Shown in pieces: positions 17,563 to 26,526 of a stretch of DNA of 64,000 nucleotides. Where the stretch lies: the NCBI RefSeq assembly GCF_026236535.1, contig NZ_JAHTMW010000001.1, positions 558,001 through 622,000 on the forward strand, written 5' to 3'. Position 1 is the first letter of the stretch. Each line of letters starts with the position of its first letter. The translations under genes and the position numbers were made by a program. The stretch is from Streptomyces sp. SKN60. Its GTDB lineage: Bacteria; Actinomycetota; Actinomycetes; Streptomycetales; Streptomycetaceae. The notes under the pieces are model-generated. The model was not told the DNA's origin. It searched no databases and worked only from the letters and a program-made list of their open reading frames with translations.

Positions 17563-18531
17563 ATGCGTGCCGCCCGCCTGATCAAGCTGGTCCTGCTGCT
17601 CCAGTCCCGGCCGTCGATGACGGCCGCCGAACTCGCCGCCGAGCTGGAGGTGTCGGAGCGGACCATCACCCGGGACGCCCTGGCGCTCTCGGAGGCGGGG
17701 GTGCCGGTGTACGCGGACCGGGGGCGGGCCGGCGGGTACCGGCTGGTCGGCGGCTACCGGACGCGCCTGACCGGCCTCGCCCGCGGGGAGGCGGAGGCGC
17801 TGTTCCTGTCCGGGCTGCCGGGGGCGCTGCGGGACCTGGGGCTCGCGGACGCGGCCTCGGCGGCCCGCCTGAAGGTGTCGGCGGCGCTGCTGCCCTCGCT
17901 GCGGAACGCGCCGGAGGCGGTGGGGCGGCGCTTCCACCTGGACGCACCGGCCTGGTTCCAGGAGCCGGAGACGCCGGAGCTGCTCGCGCCGGTGGCGGAG
18001 GCGGTGTGGGGCGATCTGCCGGTGCGGGCCCGCTACCGGCGGGGCGACGGCGAGGTGACGCGGGAGCTCGCACCGTACGGTCTCGTCCTGAAGGCGGGCG
18101 TCTGGTACGTGTGCGCCCGGGCCGGGTCCTCGTACCGCACCTACCGGGTGGACCGGTTCACCGAGGTGACGGTCGGCGAGGAGCCCTTCGAGCGCGATCC
18201 GGACTTCGATCTGGCGGCGTTCTGGAACGAGCGCTCGGCCGAGTTCGCGCGCTCGCTGCTGCGTGCGGAGGTGGTGGTGCGGCTGACGGAGGCGGGGGCG
18301 CGGCGGCTGCCGTACGTGACGGACCGCGCGGCGGCCGGCGAGGCGGTGGCGGCGGGGGTGACCGAGGCGGACGGCCGGCTGCGGGTGGTGCTGCCGGTGG
18401 AGAACGAGGAGGTGGCCTTCGGGCAGCTCCTCGGGCTCGGCCCGGAGGTCGAGGTGGTGGCCCCGGACGGCCTGCGCGAGCGGTTCGCGGCGGCCGCCCG
18501 GGCGATGGCCGAGCGCTATCGGACGGTCTAG
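17563..18531 (+). CDS. YafY-type HTH/WYL-domain transcriptional regulator
   Basis: A 322-residue regulator starting at ATG 17563. The N-terminal DeoR-like HTH (MTAAELAAELEVSERTITRD) is followed by the YADRGRAGGYRL wing. The WYL domain lies mid-protein (VRARYRRGDGEV, APYGLVLKAGVWYVCARAG, RTYRVDRF), then a C-terminal WCX domain. WYL domains sense nucleic-acid or small ligands in DNA-damage, defence and metabolic regulators; the ligand here is unknown. The stop overlaps that of the convergent SDR gene by 4 nt. No binding site could be assigned. Confidence 0.88.
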   Translation: MRAARLIKLVLLLQSRPSMTAAELAAELEVSERTITRDALALSEAGVPVYADRGRAGGYRLVGGYRTRLTGLARGEAEALFLSGLPGALRDLGLADAASAARLKVSAALLPSLRNAPEAVGRRFHLDAPAWFQEPETPELLAPVAEAVWGDLPVRARYRRGDGEVTRELAPYGLVLKAGVWYVCARAGSSYRTYRVDRFTEVTVGEEPFERDPDFDLAAFWNERSAEFARSLLRAEVVVRLTEAGARRLPYVTDRAAAGEAVAAGVTEADGRLRVVLPVENEEVAFGQLLGLGPEVEVVAPDGLRERFAAAARAMAERYRTV

Positions 18532-19478
18532 CGGTAGTCCGCCGGGTCGGTGTCCGGGTCGGTCTCCTTGGCGAGCAGGAAGCCCCAGGCGTCCGGCCGC
18601 GAGCCGTCCGCGTCGGTGAAGCCGTACTCGCGGGCGAGGCGTCCGCTGTCCAGGGACTGCCCGTTCCAGCGGGCCCGGTCGGGGTCGGCGGCGAGGGCGG
18701 CGACCGCCCGTCCGACGTAGACGGGGGACTCGGAGACGGCGAAGTCGGGGACCTTGTCGGTGGCCTCGCGCCAGTTCTCCTCGGTGACGCCGAAGCCCGC
18801 GAGCATCTGCTCGGAGCGCAGCCAGCCGGGGCTGACGGAGACGGCGGTGCCGGCGGAGTCCGCGAGCTCCTTGGCGAGGCCGAAGGCCATCCGGATGGGG
18901 GCGTTCTTGGCGAGGTCGTAGAAGAGGTTCTCGCGGAAGCGGGTGCCGTTGTACGCGGTGGTGCCGTCGGTGACCTCGACGACCAGGCCGCCGGGGTGAC
19001 GGGTGAGCAGGGGGAGGGCGGTGTGGGAGGTGATGAGGTGTGTCTTCACGCCGAGTTCGAGCATGCGCAGGCCGTCGGCGAGGCCGATGTCCCAGGTCTT
19101 CTTGCCGAAGGAGGAGCCGATGAGGTGTTCGCCGCCCCACACGTCGTTGACGAGGACGTCGAGCCGGCCGCGCTCGCGGTCGATCCGCTCGACCAGGGCG
19201 CGGACCTGATCCTCCTCCAGGTGGTCGGTGGGGACGGCGACGCCCTCGCCGCCGGCGGCGGTGACGAGCTCGGCGGTCTCCTCGATGGTCTCGGTGCCTC
19301 GGCCGACCTCGCTGACCCGGTCGCGGGTGGTGCGGCCGGTGACATAGACGGTGGCTCCGGCGGTGCCGAGCTGGACGGCGATGGCGCGTCCGGCGCCGCG
19401 GGTGGCGCCGGCGACGAGGGCGATCCGGCCCGCGAGGGGCTTGTCGTCCGCGTTCTCCGTGGTGTTCTCGGTGGTCAT
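18528..19478 (-). CDS. Short-chain dehydrogenase/reductase
   Basis: A 316-residue SDR. ATG at 19478 places the NAD(P)-binding motif GATRGAGRAIAVQL near residue 23, the normal position. The active site is atypical: the usual YxxxK appears as FYDLAKN in the segment RFRENLFYDLAKNAPIRMAF, while VSPGWLRSEQM fits the SDR PG motif. The extended C-terminal region (SLDSGRLAREYGFTDADGS) is typical of a DHRS1-like bacterial subgroup. Substrate unknown. It converges on the WYL regulator gene (4-nt stop overlap) and diverges from the DUF4240 gene with 99 nt between them. Confidence 0.85.
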   Translation of the reverse strand: MTTENTTENADDKPLAGRIALVAGATRGAGRAIAVQLGTAGATVYVTGRTTRDRVSEVGRGTETIEETAELVTAAGGEGVAVPTDHLEEDQVRALVERIDRERGRLDVLVNDVWGGEHLIGSSFGKKTWDIGLADGLRMLELGVKTHLITSHTALPLLTRHPGGLVVEVTDGTTAYNGTRFRENLFYDLAKNAPIRMAFGLAKELADSAGTAVSVSPGWLRSEQMLAGFGVTEENWREATDKVPDFAVSESPVYVGRAVAALAADPDRARWNGQSLDSGRLAREYGFTDADGSRPDAWGFLLAKETDPDTDPADYR

Positions 19479-19577
19479 GCGAGCAGCCTGGCAGGGAAAT
19501 CCGACATCTTCTGTCCGGATTGATTTCAGCCGATTCCGGGTGCGTCGCCCGCCGGCACGCACGATGCTTGTCCCGTG

Positions 19578-20099
19578 ATGGACGAGACGGAGTTCTGGGA
19601 GATCATCGACTCCACCCGGGAGCGCGCCGAGGGCGACCCGGAGGAGCATGCCGACCTGCTCGTGGAGCGCCTCACCCGGCTCGACCCGGACTCCGTGGTG
19701 GACTTCGCCCGGCATTTCGAGGCCCGCTACAACCGCGCGTTCACCTGGGAGCTGTGGGGTGCGGCCGCCGTGCTGCTCGACGGTGCGGCGGACGACACCT
19801 TCGACTGGTTCCGCTGCTGGCTGATCGGCCAGGGGCGGGAGGTCTTCGAGGGCGCGGTGCACGATCCGGACGCGCTGGCGGAGCTCCTTGAGGACTTCGA
19901 TCCGGAGATCGACGGGGACGGCGAGGAGCTGGGCTTCGCGGCCGACGAGGCGTACGAGGGGCTGACCGGCGGCGAGACGCCGGAGCTGGGCATTCCGCCA
20001 CAGGGCGCGGAACCGCTGGGCACACCGTTCGACCTGGACGACGACGGCGTGCTCGCGGCCCGCTTCCCGCGCCTGTGGGCCCGCTTCGGCCCCGGCTGA
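19578..20099 (+). CDS. DUF4240 domain protein
   Basis: A 173-residue acidic protein matching the actinobacterial DUF4240 family by its N-terminus MDETEFWEIIDSTRE and the block FDWFRCWLIGQGREVFEGAV. GTG at 19575 is adjacent and cannot be excluded as the start. No transmembrane segment or signal peptide is seen; the protein is likely a cytoplasmic helical protein. Function of the family is unknown. The neighbours, two SDR genes on the other strand, give no clue. Confidence 0.75.
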   Translation: MDETEFWEIIDSTRERAEGDPEEHADLLVERLTRLDPDSVVDFARHFEARYNRAFTWELWGAAAVLLDGAADDTFDWFRCWLIGQGREVFEGAVHDPDALAELLEDFDPEIDGDGEELGFAADEAYEGLTGGETPELGIPPQGAEPLGTPFDLDDDGVLAARFPRLWARFGPG

Positions 20100-20130
20100 G
20101 AGGCCCCCGCCCGGCAGCGCTCGGGGTACG

Positions 20131-20925
20131 TCAGAAGTGCGTGCCGCCGTCGATGCGTATCTCGGTGCCGGTGATGAACTTCCCGTCCTCGGAGGCGAGC
20201 ATCGCGACGACGCCGGCGACGGTCTCGGGGCCGGCGAAGCCCTGGCCGAGGGCGGGGGCGAGCTTGGCGAAGAGCGACCAGTCGGTGTCCTCGGGCAGGC
20301 CGGGGCCCTGGGACTGCTTGGACTCGCCGGAGCCGTCGGTCATGCCGGAGGAGATGGAGCCGGGCTGGACGGCGGTGAAGCGGATGCCCTGCTTGGCGTA
20401 CTCGGCGGCGAGCGCGTGGGTCATGGACTGGATGCCGCCCTTGCTGGCCGCATAGGCCGCCATGTAGGGGTGGGCGAACATCGCCGAGGTGGAGGAGAAG
20501 TTGACGACGGCGGCGCCGTTGCCCTCCAGGAGCGCCGGTATGGCCTCGCGGATCATCAGGAACGTACCGGTGAGGTTGATCCGCAGGACCTGCTCGAAGG
20601 AGTCGAGCGTGGTCTCGTGGGTGTGCGCGGAGCGCAGGATGCCCGCCGCGTTGACCAGCACGTCGAGCCCGCCGAGGGTCTCGACGGCGGCGGCGACGCC
20701 CGCGCGCACGGAGCTCTCGTCGCCGATGTTCACGACGAGCGTGGTGAGGCGGTCGGCGTCGGCACCCGCCTTGGCGACGGTGTCCTTGAGGCCGTCCTCG
20801 CTGATGTCGGCGGCGACGACGCGCCCGCCCTCGGCCAGCATGCGCAGGACGGTGGCCTGGCCGATGCCGGAGCCGCCGCCGGTGACGAGTGCGCGGCGTC
20901 CCTCGTAACGGGTCAGCTGGTTCAT
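20131..20925 (-). CDS. Short-chain dehydrogenase/reductase (FabG-like)
   Basis: A 264-residue classical SDR with VTGGGSGIGQATVL (cofactor binding), NAAGI, the catalytic Ser in NFSSTSAMF, YAASKGG (catalytic Tyr-Lys) and the C-terminal FITGTEIRIDGGTHF. ATG at 20925 follows AGAGG; an eight-residue upstream extension is not supported. It is divergent from a TetR gene with two palindromes between them, so it is probably the target of that regulator. The substrate cannot be read from sequence. Confidence 0.9.
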   Translation of the reverse strand: MNQLTRYEGRRALVTGGGSGIGQATVLRMLAEGGRVVAADISEDGLKDTVAKAGADADRLTTLVVNIGDESSVRAGVAAAVETLGGLDVLVNAAGILRSAHTHETTLDSFEQVLRINLTGTFLMIREAIPALLEGNGAAVVNFSSTSAMFAHPYMAAYAASKGGIQSMTHALAAEYAKQGIRFTAVQPGSISSGMTDGSGESKQSQGPGLPEDTDWSLFAKLAPALGQGFAGPETVAGVVAMLASEDGKFITGTEIRIDGGTHF

Positions 20926-20978
20926 GACGACACAACCTCTCGATCTCAACTTCCTGATGCTGCCACCGTACGCCTAAG

Positions 20979-21010
20979 TGGCACGTTTTGCCATAGCTGC
21001 ACAGAGTGCA
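20979..21010. promoter_or_regulatory. Pair of palindromes in the SDR/TetR intergenic region
   Basis: TGGCA-CGTTT-TGCCA (20979-20993) and TGCAC-AGA-GTGCA (20998-21010) lie side by side between the divergent SDR and TetR starts. Good candidate operators for the TetR protein; functional assignment is inference. Confidence 0.55.
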
Positions 21011-21041
21011 TTTCTGGCAGGCGCGGGCGTACGCTGGTCGC

Positions 21042-21686
21042 GTGAGCACCAAGCCCCCCTCCCTGACGGAGCGCCGCAAGGCCGCCACCCAGCTCGACAT
21101 CGCCCGTGCGGCGGCCGAGCTGTTCACCGAGCGCGGGCCCGACGACACCACCGCCGAGGACATCGCCCAGCGGGCCGGGGTCGCCCTGCGCACCTTCTAC
21201 CGCTACTTCCGCTCCAAGCAGGACGCCGTCGCCCCGCTGCTCGCGGGCGGTGCCGACCGCTGGCGCGCCGAGCTCGCCGCCGCCGGACCGGGCACCGCCG
21301 TGCCCACCGCCCTGGAGCGGTCCATCGCCGACTCGCTGGCCGCCGCGGACACCGAGGCCGAGGAGGGTCTGCGCTGGACCCGCGGGCTGCTGCGGGCGGC
21401 CGAGCACGACCCGGCACTGCGGGCCGTCTGGTACCGGGTCAACCAGGAGTCCGAGGACCGGCTGCGCGCGGTCCTCGCCGAGCTGGCGGGCCCCGGCACC
21501 GACCCCCTGGAGCTGCGGCTCGCGGCCGCGGCGGCCACCGACGCGATCCGGATCGCCCTGGAGACCTGGGCCGAGACCGACGCCCCGGTGCACGGCCCCG
21601 GCTCGCCGGCCGACCTGGCCGTGCGCTGCCTGCGCGAACTCATGGGCGGGATGCGGCTCCTCGCGCCCGGCTCAGGGAAGGAGTGA
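21042..21686 (+). CDS. TetR-family transcriptional regulator
   Basis: A 214-residue TetR regulator. GTG at 21042 gives the usual spacing before the HTH (DIARAAAELFTERGPDDTT, EDIAQRAGVALRTFYRYFRSK). The C-terminal domain is divergent and Ala-rich, as expected for ligand binding and dimerisation. It is divergent from the SDR gene at 20925, across a 116-nt gap containing two palindromes, suggesting local autoregulation and control of that gene. The 3' end overlaps the convergent GNAT gene by 15 nt. Confidence 0.88.
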   Translation: MSTKPPSLTERRKAATQLDIARAAAELFTERGPDDTTAEDIAQRAGVALRTFYRYFRSKQDAVAPLLAGGADRWRAELAAAGPGTAVPTALERSIADSLAAADTEAEEGLRWTRGLLRAAEHDPALRAVWYRVNQESEDRLRAVLAELAGPGTDPLELRLAAAAATDAIRIALETWAETDAPVHGPGSPADLAVRCLRELMGGMRLLAPGSGKE

Positions 21687-22190
21687 GCGCCCCATCAGGA
21701 CGTCGTCCACGTATCCGCCGGCCAGGAAGAACTCGCCCGGCAGCACGCCCTCGACCGCGAAGCCCTCGCTCTCGTAGAGCGCCCGGGCCGGAGCGTTGTG
21801 CCCGAGCACCCGGAGGGTGATGCGCCGGGCGCCCTCGGCCCGGGCCCGGTCCATGGCGGCGCGCAGCAGGGTGCGGGCCACGCCCCGGCCGCGGGCGGAC
21901 TCGGCGACGGCGAGGCCCTGGATCTGGCGGACGTGGGCATTACAGGGCATGGGGGTGGGCGGGACGAGGCGGAGATAGCCGAGCACCGCGGCCTCCTCGG
22001 ACTCCGCCACCAGGTAGTGCGCGGGCAGGTGCCGCTCGTCGAAGAACGGCTCCCCTGCCTCGGGCGGCGGCAGCACGGCGTGCAGCGGGGACCAGGTCGC
22101 ACGGTCGAGCGCGGCGAGGGCGGGCTCGTCGGCGGCCACGGCGGCGCGGACCCGTATCGATGACGTCTGCGGTGGCTCCGGCACGATCAT
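21672..22190 (-). CDS. GNAT-family N-acetyltransferase
   Basis: A 172-residue GNAT acetyltransferase starting at ATG 22190 (GTG at 22199 is possible; neither has a clear ribosome site). The acetyl-CoA motif is present as IQGLAVAESARGRGVARTLL, followed by the LGHNAPARALYESEGF motif of the B region. An N-terminal acceptor-binding part contains VLGYLRLVPPTPMPCNAHVR. The acceptor substrate is unknown; relatives act on amino groups of small molecules or protein N-termini. Its end overlaps the TetR gene on the other strand. Confidence 0.85.
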   Translation of the reverse strand: MIVPEPPQTSSIRVRAAVAADEPALAALDRATWSPLHAVLPPPEAGEPFFDERHLPAHYLVAESEEAAVLGYLRLVPPTPMPCNAHVRQIQGLAVAESARGRGVARTLLRAAMDRARAEGARRITLRVLGHNAPARALYESEGFAVEGVLPGEFFLAGGYVDDVLMGRSLLP

Positions 22191-22237
22191 GCGGGCCACT
22201 GTGCCATGGCCGAACCCGGAAGGGGCAGGATGGCGGT

Positions 22238-23146
22238 ATGAAGCGACAGACTCGCCAGCGCATCGCCGTCACCGGCGCGTCCGGGCTCATCGGCGCCGCC
22301 CTCGTGCGCTCCCTGCGCGCCGACGGCCACGAGGTCCTGCGGCTCGTCCGGCGGCCGGCCGTCCTGGCCGACGAGGTCGAATGGGACCCGGCCCGGCTGT
22401 ACGTGGACACCGCGGGCCTGGTCGGGGTCGACGCGGTCGTGCACCTGGCGGGCGCGGGCGTCGGCGAGCGGCGCTGGAACGACGCGTACAAGAAGGAGAT
22501 CCGGGACAGCCGGGTGCTCGGCACCCGCGCGATCGCCGAGGCGCTGGCCTCGCTCGCCGACCCGCCCGAGGTCCTCGTCTGCGGCACGGCCCTCGGCTAC
22601 TACGGCGACACCGGCACCCGCGCGGTCGACGAGAGCGCGCCCGCCGGCGAGGGCTTCCTGCCCGAGGTGTGCGTGGACTGGGAGGCCGCGGCGGCGCCCG
22701 CCGAGGCGGCCGGGATCCGCGTCGCGTACGCCCGTACCGGTCTGGTGGTGGCCCGTCAGGGCGGCGCCTGGGGACGGCTCTTCCCGCTGTTCCGGGCCGG
22801 GCTCGGCGGGCGGATGGGCGACGGGCGCCAGTACTGGAGCTTCATCTCGCTGCACGACGAGGTCGCGGCCCTGCGCCATCTCGTCGACACCCCCGCGGCG
22901 TCCGGGCCGGTGAACCTGACGGCGCCCGAGCCGGTCACCAACCGCGAGGTGACGGCGGCGATGGGGCGGGTGCTGCGCCGCCCGGCCGTCCTCCACGTAC
23001 CGGCGCCCGCGCTGCGGGTGGCGCTCGGGGAGTTCGCCGCGGACGTGCTCGGCAGCCAACGGGTGCTGCCGGGGCGCCTGTTGGAGACCGGTTTCGACTT
23101 CGCCTTCCCGACGATCGACGAGGCGGTGCGGGCCGCCGCCCGCTGA
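22238..23146 (+). CDS. TIGR01777-family NAD(P)-binding epimerase-like protein
   Basis: A 302-residue extended-SDR protein. ATG at 22238 follows GGAAGGGGCAGG and places IAVTGASGLIGAALVRSL at the N-terminus. The body has VVHLAGAGVGERRW, the DSRVLGTRAI segment, YYGDTGTRAVDES with the Tyr-based active-site region, and RTGLVV. A C-terminal domain of about 50 residues (VLRRPAVLHVPAPALRVALG) is typical of the YfcH/TIGR01777 family, which is widely conserved but biochemically undefined. It is likely monocistronic and divergent from the GNAT gene. Confidence 0.88.
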   Translation: MKRQTRQRIAVTGASGLIGAALVRSLRADGHEVLRLVRRPAVLADEVEWDPARLYVDTAGLVGVDAVVHLAGAGVGERRWNDAYKKEIRDSRVLGTRAIAEALASLADPPEVLVCGTALGYYGDTGTRAVDESAPAGEGFLPEVCVDWEAAAAPAEAAGIRVAYARTGLVVARQGGAWGRLFPLFRAGLGGRMGDGRQYWSFISLHDEVAALRHLVDTPAASGPVNLTAPEPVTNREVTAAMGRVLRRPAVLHVPAPALRVALGEFAADVLGSQRVLPGRLLETGFDFAFPTIDEAVRAAAR

Positions 23147-23341
23147 CGAACCGCCACCCTCCCTTCACCCGTGCGCCTTCCCGGTGTGCTCCCGGGTGTG
23201 CTCCCCCGTGCTGCGTGCACCCCGTCGCGCGCGGCTGCCCGCCGCGGGAGCGCTCCCTAGTCTCGTGCCGAACGAGGGCATTCCGGGGGCCCGTTGGGGG
23301 CATAGGCCTCCCACAAGCCGCGCCGACCTGGGGAGGGGCAC

Positions 23342-24649
23342 GTGCTCAACAACGCGGACGTCGTCGTCGTAGGAGCCGGGATCGCGGGTCTCGCGACCGC
23401 TCATCAGCTGACCGCGGCCGGTCTCTCGGTCACGGTCCTGGAGGCCGCGCCGCAGGTCGGTGGCCGGATGGCGACCGACACCGTCGACGGCTTCCGGCTC
23501 GACCGGGTCGGGCCGCTGTTCACCGCGCCGCAGGTCGCGGGCGTGCCGCTGCGCCCGTTCGCCCCGGGGGTGCTCGTGCACAGCGACGGGCGCTGCGCCC
23601 GCTGGGGGGCGCCGCACACACCATGGGGCACGGGGGGCGTACGGGGCCTGGGAGGCGGCGTACGGAGTCTGGGGGGCGCGCGCGGCATGGCGCGCGCCCT
23701 CGCGGGCGCCCCCCGGAACCCCGCCGTCTCGCTCGACCAGGCGCGCCTGGGGGCCTCACTGGTACGGCTCGCCACCACGCCCGCGCAGCGGATCCTCGCC
23801 CGTACGGAGCGCAGCGCGCAGGAGGCCCTGTCGGCCCGGCTGCCCGCCCGCACCGTGCAGGGGGTGCTGCGCCCGCTGCTCGCCGCGCTGCTCGGCGACC
23901 CGGACCTGTCGACCTCCAGCCGGCGCGCGGACCTCGCGCTGCGCTCCTTCGCGCGGGGCCGGCTCGGGGTGCCGGAGGGCGGGTCGGGCGCGCTGGTGGC
24001 GCGGCTCGCGGCGGCGCTGCCGCCGGGCACGGTCCGTACCGGCGTACGGGTCACCGACGCGTCGATCTCACGGGTGACGACGGCGGAGCACGGGGTGTTC
24101 GGCTGCCGCGCGGTGGTCGTGGCGACGGACGGCCGGACGGCGGCGGAGCTGCTGCCCGGACTGCGGGTGCCGGAGTACCACGCGGCGACCGTCCTGCACC
24201 ACACGGCGCCGGCCGCCCCGACGGCGGACCCGGTGCTGATCCTGGAGTCCGACCCCGGCGGCCCGGTGGCGCACACGGCGGTGATGAGCGCGGTCGACCC
24301 GAGCCGCGCGCCGGACGGCCGGGTCCTGATCACCTCGACCGTCCTCGGCACGCCTCCCGACGACACCGAGCGGCGGGTCCGCAAGCACCTGGCGACGCTG
24401 TACGGGGTCTCCACGGACGACTGGGAGCTGCTGGCCCTGCGCCACACCCCGCACGCCCACCCGGCCCTGCGCCCGCCCTTCGACCCCGAGCGCCCCGTCC
24501 GGCTCCTCGCCGGCCTCTACGTCTGCGGCGGCCACCGCGGCACCGGCACCCCCTTCGGCGCCCTGACGACGGCCCGCAGGACGGCGACGGCGCTGCTCGC
24601 GGACCTGGGGGTGCGCCGGGCGCCCGAGCAGGGGGTGAAGGCGGCCTAG
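23342..24649 (+). CDS. FAD-dependent amine/protoporphyrinogen oxidase-like protein
   Basis: A 435-residue flavoprotein starting at GTG 23342. The N-terminal Rossmann motif VVVVGAGIAGLATAHQL and the following VLEAAPQVGGRMATDTVDGF are diagnostic of the monoamine oxidase/phytoene desaturase/protoporphyrinogen oxidase superfamily. The C-terminal FAD contact is seen in LYVCGGHRGTGTPFGALTTA. A Gly/Arg-rich insertion near residues 100-115 is unusual. Orthologs are generally annotated as NAD(P)/FAD-dependent oxidoreductases without known substrate. The upstream 195 bases (23147-23341) show no recognisable feature. Confidence 0.82.
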   Translation: MLNNADVVVVGAGIAGLATAHQLTAAGLSVTVLEAAPQVGGRMATDTVDGFRLDRVGPLFTAPQVAGVPLRPFAPGVLVHSDGRCARWGAPHTPWGTGGVRGLGGGVRSLGGARGMARALAGAPRNPAVSLDQARLGASLVRLATTPAQRILARTERSAQEALSARLPARTVQGVLRPLLAALLGDPDLSTSSRRADLALRSFARGRLGVPEGGSGALVARLAAALPPGTVRTGVRVTDASISRVTTAEHGVFGCRAVVVATDGRTAAELLPGLRVPEYHAATVLHHTAPAAPTADPVLILESDPGGPVAHTAVMSAVDPSRAPDGRVLITSTVLGTPPDDTERRVRKHLATLYGVSTDDWELLALRHTPHAHPALRPPFDPERPVRLLAGLYVCGGHRGTGTPFGALTTARRTATALLADLGVRRAPEQGVKAA

Positions 24650-24657
24650 GCCGCCTT
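24638..24657. terminator. Perfect palindrome over the oxidoreductase stop codon
   Basis: A perfect 20-bp palindrome (10-bp arms, 24638-24647 and 24648-24657) includes the TAG stop at 24647-24649 and lies between two convergent genes. It could terminate either transcript or form a cruciform. Confidence 0.55.
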
Positions 24658-24686
24658 GGCCCCGCACCTGGCTGGGAGGGACGGGC

Positions 24687-26183
24687 TCAGCCCAGCGCGG
24701 AGACCCGGTCCCGGTACGTACGGACGGCGGGGGCGTCGCGGTAGGGCTCCAGGCGGCGTTCGAAGTCGCGGACGTACTCCACGGCGCGGGCCGAGCGCAT
24801 CTCGGCGGCCTGCTGGGCGGCCTCGGCGCCGAGCGCGCAGGCCTGGTCGAGTTCGCCGAGGGCGAGGCGGGCGGAGGCGAGGACGACCCGGCAGAAGAGG
24901 CGGCTGCGGGCGAAGCCCGGGGGCCGGAGCTGGAGGGCGCGTTCGGCGTGCTGGGCGGCGGCGCGGTACTGCTGGAGGTCGCGGTGGCAGTGCCCGAACT
25001 CGTCGGCGAGCTGCGCCTCGTCGAAGGAGCGCGCCCAGTACGGCACCTCGTCGCCGGGCCGGGCCGCCTCCAGGGCCCGTTCGGCGCGGGCCAGCGCGGC
25101 GCCGCAGGCCCGGGAGTCGCCGAGGACGCCGTGCCCGCGCGCCTCGACCGAGTGGAGCAGGGCCTGGACGACCGGCGGGGCGGCGGCGCCGACGCCCTGC
25201 TGGGCGACCCGGGCGAGCTGGACGGCCTCGCGGCCGTGCCCGAGGTAGACCGCCTGGTGGCTCATGGTGATGAGGACGTACGAGCCGTAGGCCCGGTCCC
25301 CGGCGGCCTGGGCGAGCCGCAGCGCCTGCACGAAGTAGCGCTGGGCCAGGCCGTGCGCGGCGATGTCGTACGAGGTCCAGCCGGCCAGCCGGGTCAGGTC
25401 GGCGGCGGCGCCGAACAGCCGGCGCCCGACGCTCTCCCCGTACGTGCCGCGCAGCATCGGCTCGGCCTCGTGCTCCAGGTAGCGCACCAGGGCCTGGCGG
25501 GCGTGGCCGCCGCCGTAGGCGTGGTCGAGGGTGCGGAAGAGCTCGCCGACCGAGCGCAGGGCGGCGATGTCGCCGCTGGACACCCGCTGGCCGGGGCCCC
25601 GGTCCGTACCGCGCTGGCGGGGCACGGAGTAGCGGCCCTGGAGGGGCACCCGCGGGTCGGCACCGGCCGGGCCGCCCCGGCCGCCAGGCCCGCCGGGTCC
25701 GTGGCCCGCGCCGGGTCCGGCGGGCTCGCCGCGCGCCACCCGCTCGTCCGCGCGGCCGATCAGCCAGTCGCGGCTGGGGACGACCAGACCGGCCGGGGTG
25801 AAGGCGATCTTCCGCAGCTCCGCGTGGCTGCCGGAGTCCTTGCGCCACAGGCCGCTGACGATGTCCACGGCCTCCTCGGGGGTGGCCGCGAACTCCAGGC
25901 CCGCGTAGACGGGTGCGCAGGCGTCCAGACCTAGGTCCTGCGCGGAGAGCCGGCGGCCGAGGCGGCGGGTGAACACCTCGGCGATCAGCGCCGGCGTGGT
26001 GCCGCGCGGCTGCTGCCCGCGCAGCCACCGGGTCACCGAGGTCTTGTCGTACCGGAGGTCGAGGCCGTGTTCCAGTCCGAGCTGGTCCACCCGTCTGGCG
26101 AGACCCGCGTTGGAGAAGCCCGCCTCGGCGATGAGCGCGGCGAGCTGGCGGTTCGGGATGCGCTGCGAGGGTCGTTCCGTCAT
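24687..26183 (-). CDS. TPR-repeat transcriptional regulator-like protein
   Basis: A 498-residue protein; ATG at 26183 begins MTERPSQRIPNRQLAALIAE. The N-terminal part looks like a helix-turn-helix (AGFSNAGLARRVDQLG, KTSVTRWLRGQQPRGTTP). The long C-terminal half is built of tetratricopeptide-like helices (QALRLAQAAGDRAYGSYVLI, RAAAQHAERALQLRPPG, LGELDQACALGAEAAQQAAE). A Gly/Pro linker lies around residue 185-205. This architecture matches Streptomyces NsdA-type regulators, some of which repress sporulation and antibiotic production; which process this paralog affects is unknown. It is divergent from lipB. Confidence 0.8.
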   Translation of the reverse strand: MTERPSQRIPNRQLAALIAEAGFSNAGLARRVDQLGLEHGLDLRYDKTSVTRWLRGQQPRGTTPALIAEVFTRRLGRRLSAQDLGLDACAPVYAGLEFAATPEEAVDIVSGLWRKDSGSHAELRKIAFTPAGLVVPSRDWLIGRADERVARGEPAGPGAGHGPGGPGGRGGPAGADPRVPLQGRYSVPRQRGTDRGPGQRVSSGDIAALRSVGELFRTLDHAYGGGHARQALVRYLEHEAEPMLRGTYGESVGRRLFGAAADLTRLAGWTSYDIAAHGLAQRYFVQALRLAQAAGDRAYGSYVLITMSHQAVYLGHGREAVQLARVAQQGVGAAAPPVVQALLHSVEARGHGVLGDSRACGAALARAERALEAARPGDEVPYWARSFDEAQLADEFGHCHRDLQQYRAAAQHAERALQLRPPGFARSRLFCRVVLASARLALGELDQACALGAEAAQQAAEMRSARAVEYVRDFERRLEPYRDAPAVRTYRDRVSALG

Positions 26184-26526
26184 CAGCTGTGCGGTCTCCT
26201 GCCTTCCGGGCCCGGGGTGGCAGCCCGTATGGACCCTCGTGGCCCTCATGGAACGGCGTGAATTTAGCGGCAGTCACGGCCATTACCGCCACCTTCGCCC
26301 CACATTCATCCGATCGTGTGAGGATTGACTGTCCGCTGACGAGGGGCTCGCGGACCGGCGTAGAAGCTCTCGTCCTTGCGCCGGAGGGGCGCTCGCGCAC
26401 CTGCCGGAGGGCGATCGGGCGTACCGCCGTACAGTGGCATGGGCGCGAATGACGCATGGTGCCGAGCCGGCTCCCGCCCCCGGGACGATCCCCGGGAACC
26501 CGGCCCGCGGCACCCCAGGAGGAGGC
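26184..26526. promoter_or_regulatory. Divergent intergenic region between TPR regulator and lipB
   Basis: These 343 bases contain no convincing gene. TACAGT at 26430-26435 is a possible -10 for lipB but lacks a good -35. TTGACT at 26325-26330 resembles a -35 without a matching -10. No operator or riboswitch-like fold was recognised. Confidence 0.3.
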
